This document shows, piece by piece, positions 6,078-10,859 of a stretch of 10,859 bases of DNA; within the stretch, counting starts at the first letter, position 1; each line of letters begins with the position of its first letter. A program made the position numbers and the translations under genes. A model generated the notes under the pieces. It had not been told where the DNA came from and made no database searches. It saw only the letters and a list, made by a program, of their open reading frames with translations. Source of the DNA: Nitrospirota bacterium (lineage in GTDB: Bacteria > Nitrospirota > Nitrospiria > Nitrospirales > UBA8639); assembly GCA_020348185.1 (NCBI GenBank), contig CP070743.1, forward strand, positions 1,689,911 through 1,700,769. Reading direction: 5' to 3'.

Positions 6078-7559
6078 ATGCCACACATCTTTGCAGCGAA
6101 ATACGTTCTGGTTATTCCGGTGCTGATTTACCTTCTGGTCTCTGCCGGCTGCGGGAAACCTTCTCATCGTCAAGATAAGTCCGAGGATCTTGACCGGCAG
6201 GCCCAAGAACAAATTCTCCGCAAAGCTCGTGTTGATTTTGATAAAGGTCGAGATGCGGAGGTTATCAAAGATCTTGAACGTTTTTTGTCCGATTATTCCC
6301 GGTCACCGAGAGAAAGGGAAGCACGGCGGCTTCTTGCACAATCCTATGAGAGGTCTGGGAAATTTCAGGCCGCTCTCAAACAGTACAAAATTCTTTCCCA
6401 GAAACTATCACCCGGCCAGGAAAAAAAAGAAGTTGCGAAGCGTATCGATGAACTCGAGCAGCGCCTTACGAAGGTCCGCACTGAGTCAGAGCCAACCAAA
6501 GTTGTTCGCACATCACTGAGTCAGGTGTATCCGGTGGCCAATGACCCGCCGACTCTTAAAAGATTGGTGCAAGAAGGGGTGACGGGTGTGCTGATTGATT
6601 TTGGGTGTCCTGCGAAGGCCGGTCAACAACCCATGACAGCTGTGAAAACCAGCGATGTTTCAACCCAAAGCCAATTGCCCTTATCTGTGGCTCAGATCCA
6701 TCGACATGGGCTTTTGGTCTTTGTGGGCATCAATCTCCGCTGCTTGGGCTATCTCGATTCGAGATCGAAAAAGCAGTGGCTGGACGGATCCTATAATCCG
6801 GTGTCCCGAAAGGTCCAACTCTCTCCCTATTTCGATATCTTTCACCCTCAATATCAAAAATTGATGGCGTATGAAATCAAGAGATTGACCGACTTGGGAA
6901 TAGACGGGGTGGTGTTCCTCGCCGAGGTTCCCCTAGGCAGGTATGACGGATTTACGCCTGGGTCGGTGAATACGTTTAACAAAACATTTCACACCAACAT
7001 GAACCCTCACACGTTATTCGAGAATGGCGCCAATAAACGGAATTCCCAATTCTCACCAGATGGGAATCAATATGCCGAAGGGTCTATGTCAGAGATATCT
7101 GAGTTTTGGCGTTGGGCAGGATGGAAAGCCCGACAACGCCTGACCATAATGCAAGGTCTCATGGATCAAGTTCACGAACAGAAACCAGGGTTACCTTTCG
7201 GCCTTGAATTGCATCCCGAAAGTATCGTAGATCCTCTTGGGGCGTTAACTCAGTACAGCGAGGACTTTCTAGAAGCCAAACAAAAAAGCTTTATGTTTTT
7301 TCTTGTCACCCCTCAGGCCGGTCGAAACATTCAGTTGCAGCACAGTCCCGCTAACTCGATTGATCCGGAGGACTTTTTCAAACAATCACGCACAATGGTC
7401 GATCGGATGACCTTGGTCCTCCAAAATCCGGCCAGAATCTGGCTCTCAATCCCGTGGGGCAAAAAGACCACTCTCACCCTGGTGTCCGCTTCCCATAAAG
7501 CCAGGCACTTGGAGAAAGTTTCGCAAAGCTACGATCTGCAAACTTTTCTTGACAAATAA
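6078..7559 (+). CDS. predicted lipoprotein with TPR-like helices and a PgaB-type glycoside-hydrolase-like domain
   Basis: A 493-residue exported protein. Residues 8-25 form a hydrophobic signal ending VSAGC, with C25 the likely lipidated cysteine, so it should sit on the periplasmic face of a membrane. Residues about 40-133 are charged alpha-helices of tetratricopeptide type (RVDFDKGRDAEVIKDLERFL, then RRLLAQSYERSGKFQAALKQY). Residues about 150-490 resemble the C-terminal hydrolase domain of PgaB: LSPYFDIFHPQYQKL (248-262), LGIDGVVFLAEVP (273-285), WRWAGWKARQRL (344-355), FGLELHPESIVDPLGAL (374-390) and DFLEAKQKSFMFFLV (396-410). PgaB cuts or deacetylates poly-beta-1,6-GlcNAc at the outer membrane; the deacetylase half is missing here. 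The usual HDD after the GIxF strand is replaced by LAE, leaving E283. No pga or other exopolysaccharide gene is adjacent. Architecture is clear; enzymatic activity is uncertain. Confidence 0.78.
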   Translation: MPHIFAAKYVLVIPVLIYLLVSAGCGKPSHRQDKSEDLDRQAQEQILRKARVDFDKGRDAEVIKDLERFLSDYSRSPREREARRLLAQSYERSGKFQAALKQYKILSQKLSPGQEKKEVAKRIDELEQRLTKVRTESEPTKVVRTSLSQVYPVANDPPTLKRLVQEGVTGVLIDFGCPAKAGQQPMTAVKTSDVSTQSQLPLSVAQIHRHGLLVFVGINLRCLGYLDSRSKKQWLDGSYNPVSRKVQLSPYFDIFHPQYQKLMAYEIKRLTDLGIDGVVFLAEVPLGRYDGFTPGSVNTFNKTFHTNMNPHTLFENGANKRNSQFSPDGNQYAEGSMSEISEFWRWAGWKARQRLTIMQGLMDQVHEQKPGLPFGLELHPESIVDPLGALTQYSEDFLEAKQKSFMFFLVTPQAGRNIQLQHSPANSIDPEDFFKQSRTMVDRMTLVLQNPARIWLSIPWGKKTTLTLVSASHKARHLEKVSQSYDLQTFLDK

Positions 7560-7795
7560 GACCCCCTAAATTAGAAACCCTGACGTAGGGAAGTTTAAAG
7601 CTTGAAATCTAAAGTCAAAGTGTCGAAAAGTCTAAAAATCCCAATGGTCTTAGAACCCCCCCAAATGCCCAATCTTTTGACTTCTTCGACTCTTGGACTT
7701 TTGGACACACCGACCTCTACCTTTGGAAACAAAAAACTAGATATATTGTGGCATCGTGAACTTATATTAATGGTTACCTAGGCTAGGAGGATCTC
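7560..7795. other. 236-base gene-free region upstream of gcvH
   Basis: No credible coding sequence on either strand. It holds the degenerate octamer blocks listed separately (7592-7708), an AT-rich stretch (7732-7772) in which a gcvH promoter is likely, and AGGAGG (7785-7790) five bases before the gcvH ATG. No box pair with normal spacing stood out, so no promoter is placed. A small CCCT/AGGG stem (7578-7590) follows the lipoprotein stop but is too short for a confident terminator. Confidence 0.6.
7592..7708. repeat. two facing blocks of a degenerate 8-base repeat (AGTCnAAn)
   Basis: On the plus strand GTCAAA, GTCGAA and GTCTAA begin at 7614, 7622 and 7630, exactly 8 bases apart, preceded by weaker units (AGTTTAAA at 7592, ATCTAA at 7606). 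On the minus strand from 7708 the same kind of unit recurs (GTCCAA, GTCCAA, GTCGAA, GTCAAA at steps of 8, 8 and 9). The best arms, 7620-7635 and 7693-7708, match as inverted repeats at 14 of 16 bases. The order is therefore block, 40-60-base spacer, opposite block. Function is unknown; it could be an intergenic repeat family or a cluster of protein sites. Confidence 0.55.
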
Positions 7796-8182
7796 ATGGA
7801 ACCGACTGACTTACGGTTTCACAAAGAACATGAATGGGTTCGGGTCGATGGGCAGGAAGCCACGGTGGGAATCAGCGACTTTGCTCAGGATGCACTGGGC
7901 GATGTGGTGTTTATCGAAGCACCCAAGGTAGGCCTCACCGTCTCAGCGGATCAGGAGATCGGGGAGGTGGAATCAACCAAAGCGACTTCCACGATTTATA
8001 CGCCCTTGTCCGGAAAAGTTCTCCGCGTCAATGAAGAATTGCAGGAGCATCCGGAATTGGTCAATCAGGACCCTTACGGCAAAGGGTGGGTGGCCGTCTT
8101 GGAAATGTCAAATCCTGCCGAAGTTGAACAGTTGATGACGGCCGCACAATACGAGGAATTTCTCAAGACTCAATCGTCATGA
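7796..8182 (+). CDS. gcvH: glycine cleavage system H protein
   Basis: Lipoylated carrier that shuttles the aminomethyl group between the P, T and L proteins of the glycine cleavage system, and in some bacteria receives octanoyl groups during lipoate synthesis. The 128 residues match the family. Visible: FHKEHEWVRV (8-17), VGISDFAQDALGDVVFIE (24-41), and the lipoyl site EVESTKATS with K62 as the modified lysine, followed by PLSGKV. The start is supported by AGGAGG five bases before the ATG. Its TGA overlaps the lpdA ATG (ATGA), so the H and L proteins are translated together. gcvT and gcvP are not in this window. GcvH-like LbpA proteins of the sHdr sulfur pathway are an alternative, but no sHdr genes are present and the sequence looks like ordinary GcvH. 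Confidence 0.95.
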   Translation: MEPTDLRFHKEHEWVRVDGQEATVGISDFAQDALGDVVFIEAPKVGLTVSADQEIGEVESTKATSTIYTPLSGKVLRVNEELQEHPELVNQDPYGKGWVAVLEMSNPAEVEQLMTAAQYEEFLKTQSS

Positions 8183-9582
8183 GCTCAAGCACCCGCATTG
8201 TCATTCTCGGATCTGGCCCAGGCGGATATGTGGCCGCTATTCGCGCAGCGCAGCTTGGAGGTCAGGTCACGGTCATTGAGAATCAGGCTCTTGGGGGGGT
8301 GTGTCTAAACTGGGGATGCATCCCAAGCAAAGCTCTTCTGTCAGTCGTGGAACTTGGGGAAAAGGTCAAGAAGGCAGGGGAGTTGGGAATCAAGGTTCAA
8401 GGCCCGCCTTCGTATGACCTCCCTCAAATGGTTAAACGGAAAAATGGTGTCGTTGCCCAACTGGTCAAAGGTATTGCCACCTTATTTAAAACCTGGGGCA
8501 TCACTCATCTTCAGGGGTGGGGGGAGTTGATCGACGAGCGAACGGTCCGCGTCACAACACCTGACGAAACACAATCAACCGTAACCGCTGATGCCATTGT
8601 CTTAGCAACCGGATCTTCCTGGCCCAATCTGCCCTTATTCCCCATTGACGGAAAAACAATTATCAGCAGCAAAGAGGCGCTGGATCTCGAACATATTCCT
8701 TCCCGGCTCCTGATTATTGGTGGTGGAGTTGAAGGATGCGAATTCGCCTCGTTGTATAGTGGTTTGGGGTCGCATGTGGACCTTGTCGAAATGTTGCCCA
8801 CGATTCTTCCCACAGAAGATGAAGAACTGATTCGGCTCATGACCCGTGAGCTCAAAAAGAACAAAGTCCAACTTCATACGGGAACCACCGCTGAAAAGGT
8901 TGAAAAAAGGGACAAGGAAATTGCCGTCACGTTGAAGTCGGGAGAGGTGATAGAGGCGGATACCGTTCTCGTTTCAGTTGGCCGGCCGTTTAACACCCAG
9001 GGGATCGGCTTGGAAAAAGTCGGAGTCCGGCTGGGACCGCGTGGAGAGATCGAAGTCAATGATAAAATGGAAACCAATGTGCCAGGGGTGTATGCCATTG
9101 GTGATGTGGTGGGTAAGGCGATGTTAGCGCATGTGGCCTCAGCCCAGGGAAAGGTAGCCGTAGAAAATATACTTGGTCGGTCACAGGCTATGAACTATGA
9201 CGTCGTGCCTGCCGGAATCTTTACGCTGCCCGAAATTGGACGTGTGGGATTAACGGAGCAGCAAGCTCAGGCGCAGGGCTTCCAAACAAAAGTTGGACGG
9301 TTTCGATATGCCGGACTGGGGAAGGCGCAGGCCGTTGGAGAGACGACAGGCATATTTAAGGTGATTACGGATTCCGGGTCGAATAAAATCTTGGGTGTTC
9401 ATATTATGGGATCCCATGCGGCCGATTTGGTTCATGAGGCCGCCCTGGCCATGCAAGTAGGAACCACGGCGAGTGATCTTGCCCACATGATTCATGCCCA
9501 TCCGACATTAGCGGAAGGGATGATGGAAGCGGCTGAGGATGTCGAAGGATTGGCGATTCATCAGGCGCGAAAACGAACGTGA
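8179..9582 (+). CDS. lpdA: dihydrolipoyl dehydrogenase (E3 / L protein)
   Basis: FAD flavoenzyme that reoxidises the dihydrolipoyl arm of GcvH or 2-oxoacid dehydrogenase E2 with NAD+. The 467 residues fit the family. In order: FAD-binding GSGPGGYVAAIRAA (11-24), redox disulfide C42/C47 in GGVCLNWGCIPSK, NAD-binding IIGGGVEGCEFASLYSGLG in the middle, a second FAD contact GVYAIGDVVGKAMLAH, and the dimerisation domain with catalytic pair H441 and E446 in HAHPTLAE. All active-site residues are present. It starts inside the gcvH stop (ATGA) and ends inside the start of the next gene (GTGA), so it is the middle of a coupled operon. Pairing with gcvH suggests it is the L protein, but a second role with pyruvate dehydrogenase cannot be excluded. 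Confidence 0.97.
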   Translation: MSSSTRIVILGSGPGGYVAAIRAAQLGGQVTVIENQALGGVCLNWGCIPSKALLSVVELGEKVKKAGELGIKVQGPPSYDLPQMVKRKNGVVAQLVKGIATLFKTWGITHLQGWGELIDERTVRVTTPDETQSTVTADAIVLATGSSWPNLPLFPIDGKTIISSKEALDLEHIPSRLLIIGGGVEGCEFASLYSGLGSHVDLVEMLPTILPTEDEELIRLMTRELKKNKVQLHTGTTAEKVEKRDKEIAVTLKSGEVIEADTVLVSVGRPFNTQGIGLEKVGVRLGPRGEIEVNDKMETNVPGVYAIGDVVGKAMLAHVASAQGKVAVENILGRSQAMNYDVVPAGIFTLPEIGRVGLTEQQAQAQGFQTKVGRFRYAGLGKAQAVGETTGIFKVITDSGSNKILGVHIMGSHAADLVHEAALAMQVGTTASDLAHMIHAHPTLAEGMMEAAEDVEGLAIHQARKRT

Positions 9583-9995
9583 AAAGTAACATTTCCCTGA
9601 TTCAATCCCTCCTCATCAAGTTGGCTGTCTTCAGTATCGGCGTGGCTTTGATTCTATGGTTCGGCTGGTCTGTACCACAGGCGAACCAAATGAAATCTTT
9701 TTCCTCTCAGGCTCATGAGGTATCCCAGGACCTGGGAAAACCGGTTTTCTCCTCCTCCTTGGATATTAACCAGGGGACCAAAGAAGAGTTTCAAGCCCTT
9801 CCCGGAATTGGTCCCGTGTTGGCAAGCCGTATCATGGATCACCGGGAGTCAAAGGGTCTTTTTCACGACATTGAAGATCTGAAAGGTGTCGAGGGAATCG
9901 GGGAAAGGAAATTCGCACAGTTAAGACCGTATATTAAAATCGATCAATCAGCCAAAATCGAATCGCAAAAAGATCTTCAGGTCTCTAGGGAATAG
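9579..9995 (+). CDS. membrane-anchored ComEA-like helix-hairpin-helix protein
   Basis: A 138-residue protein with one N-terminal membrane segment (about residues 11-32, IKLAVFSIGVALILWFGW) and a helix-hairpin-helix domain of ComEA type at 61-119: LDINQGTKEEFQALPGIG, then the second hairpin GVEGIGERKFAQLRPYI. The two GIG hairpins (LPGIGP 74-79 and VEGIGE 104-109) contact the DNA backbone in this family. The C-terminal 19 residues are charged and variable. ComEA binds incoming DNA outside the inner membrane during transformation. The GTG start at 9579-9581 overlaps the lpdA stop (GTGA). No other competence gene is nearby, so DNA uptake is a family-based guess; proteins of this small class are also found in non-competent bacteria with unknown roles. 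Confidence 0.85.
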   Translation: MKSNISLIQSLLIKLAVFSIGVALILWFGWSVPQANQMKSFSSQAHEVSQDLGKPVFSSSLDINQGTKEEFQALPGIGPVLASRIMDHRESKGLFHDIEDLKGVEGIGERKFAQLRPYIKIDQSAKIESQKDLQVSRE

Positions 9996-10004
9996 TGGGG
10001 TAGG

Positions 10005-10859
10005 GTGTTGGCAACTTCTGAACTCAACAAGCAACTGGACTTGATTCTTCGGGGAACCGTCGAGGTGATTCAGCTTGATGAGCTGAAGGAAAAGCTTTCG
10101 GCCTCTCTGAAGGAAAATCGTCCGTTAAAAGTCAAAGCCGGTTTTGATCCAACCGCCCCGGACCTTCATGTCGGTCATACTGTGCTCATTCAGAAATTGA
10201 AACACTTTCAGGAACTTGGCCATGAAGTCATGTTTCTCATTGGAGATTTTACAGGAATGATCGGTGACCCCTCGGGCGTTTCGGAAACGCGGGTGGCTTT
10301 GACTGAAGACCAGGTGTTGCAGAATGCAAAAACCTACGAAAAACAAATATTTAAAATTCTGGATCCTGCCAAAACCCGAATTGAGTTCAACAGTCGATGG
10401 ATGAAAGGAATGCCTGCTGAAGAAATGGTCCATCTCTGTTCCCATTATAGTGTAGCCCGAATGCTGGAACGGGATGACTTCGCCAATCGGTATCGGGAGC
10501 AAAAACCCATCAGCGTTCATGAGTTACTCTATCCATTAGTTCAGGGGTACGATTCGGTGGCACTGGAGGCGGATGTGGAATTAGGGGGAACGGATCAGAA
10601 ATTCAATCTGCTCGTCGGGCGCGACCTCCAACGAGCTTATGGTCAAAAACCGCAGACCGTGATAACCATGCCCTTGCTCGAAGGAACGGATGGCGTTCGA
10701 AAAATGAGCAAGAGCTTTGGGAATTACATCGCCCTTGAAGACCGACCGGAAGAGATGTTTGGGAAGTTGATGTCAATCAGCGATGATCTCATGTTTCGCT
10801 ATTACGAACTCCTGACCAGTGAGGATCTGGCAACGATCAAGCAGCAGCATCCGATGGAA
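10005..10859 (+). CDS. tyrS: tyrosyl-tRNA synthetase, 3' end outside window
   Basis: Class I aminoacyl-tRNA synthetase that charges tRNA-Tyr. 285 residues are in the window, of roughly 400 or more expected; the catalytic domain is nearly complete. Visible: GFDPTAPDLHVGH (46-58, HIGH-type motif at 55-58), GDFTGMIGDPSG (80-91), YPLVQGYDS (176-184), GGTDQKFNLLVGRDL (194-208), and KMSKS (233-237). The sequence is closest in style to the TyrZ-like bacterial group. The start is GTG at 10005 or TTG at 10008, both in frame and both preceded by GGGG; no ATG is available, and the upstream stop is the TAG of the ComEA-like gene at 9993-9995. The 9-base gap to that gene indicates an operon. The C-terminal RNA-binding (S4-type) domain should lie beyond the right edge. 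Confidence 0.96.
   Translation, partial: MLATSELNKQLDLILRGTVEVIQLDELKEKLSASLKENRPLKVKAGFDPTAPDLHVGHTVLIQKLKHFQELGHEVMFLIGDFTGMIGDPSGVSETRVALTEDQVLQNAKTYEKQIFKILDPAKTRIEFNSRWMKGMPAEEMVHLCSHYSVARMLERDDFANRYREQKPISVHELLYPLVQGYDSVALEADVELGGTDQKFNLLVGRDLQRAYGQKPQTVITMPLLEGTDGVRKMSKSFGNYIALEDRPEEMFGKLMSISDDLMFRYYELLTSEDLATIKQQHPME

Noticed and set aside
5821..6088. Minus-strand and second plus-strand open frames over the end of ndk
   Set aside because: Shadows of ndk; sequences are low in domain character and run into the adjacent hairpin region.
7796..8182. GcvH-like protein as LbpA of the sHdr sulfur-oxidation pathway
   Set aside because: No hdr-like, lipoate-protein ligase or sulfurtransferase genes are adjacent, and the sequence reads as ordinary GcvH.
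8511..9592. Minus-strand open frames across lpdA and minus-strand frames over the ComEA-like and tyrS genes
   Set aside because: All cover well-supported plus-strand genes and show no family resemblance.
9579..10859. ComEA-like gene and tyrS are in the same reading frame, suggesting a fusion
   Set aside because: A clear TAG at 9993-9995 separates them, and tyrS has its own start codons and GGGG upstream; two normal-length products make better sense.

Overview
The window reads as ordinary bacterial chromosome of moderate GC (roughly half, by eye), densely packed with housekeeping genes. Gene styles and protein sequences suggest a Nitrospirota-type organism, possibly a Nitrospira of the lower-GC kind. 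That is my impression from sequence character only; no marker gene such as an rRNA is present. No transposase, phage gene, tRNA or CRISPR array was seen.

Left part (1-2549, minus strand). Reading leftwards: a CobB-type sirtuin; then, 89 bases on, a three-gene cassette of a small ThiS/MoaD-type sulfur carrier, a PLP-dependent cysteine synthase joined to it by a GTGA overlap, and a MoeB/ThiF-type adenylyltransferase that runs off the left edge. Carrier + activating enzyme + cysteine synthase is the gene set of protein-thiocarboxylate (CysO/CysM-like) cysteine synthesis. The carrier ends in GGGE rather than a bare GG, so a C-terminal trimming step is implied.

Middle (2706-7559, plus strand). 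A divergent intergenic region leads to a ketopantoate reductase (PanE) with a normal enzyme body of about 306 residues plus about 140 extra residues that resemble the SUOX/YedY molybdopterin-binding fold but lack its cofactor cysteine. A compact inverted pair of GTAG/GTAA-headed palindromes (REPIN-like, 4075-4163) follows, then a GH13 alpha-amylase-family protein, nucleoside diphosphate kinase (ndk), and a lipoprotein with TPR-like helices and a PgaB-type glycoside-hydrolase-like domain.

Right part (7560-10859, plus strand). A 236-base gene-free stretch carries two oppositely oriented blocks of a degenerate 8-base repeat. A strong Shine-Dalgarno then opens a tight run: gcvH (glycine cleavage H protein), lpdA (dihydrolipoyl dehydrogenase), a membrane-anchored ComEA-like helix-hairpin-helix protein, and tyrS (tyrosyl-tRNA synthetase), which is cut by the right edge. 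The first two junctions are 4-base stop/start overlaps; the third is a 9-base gap.

The items most worth a second look are the PanE fusion, the carrier tail of the cysteine cassette, the REPIN-like element and the PgaB-like lipoprotein.
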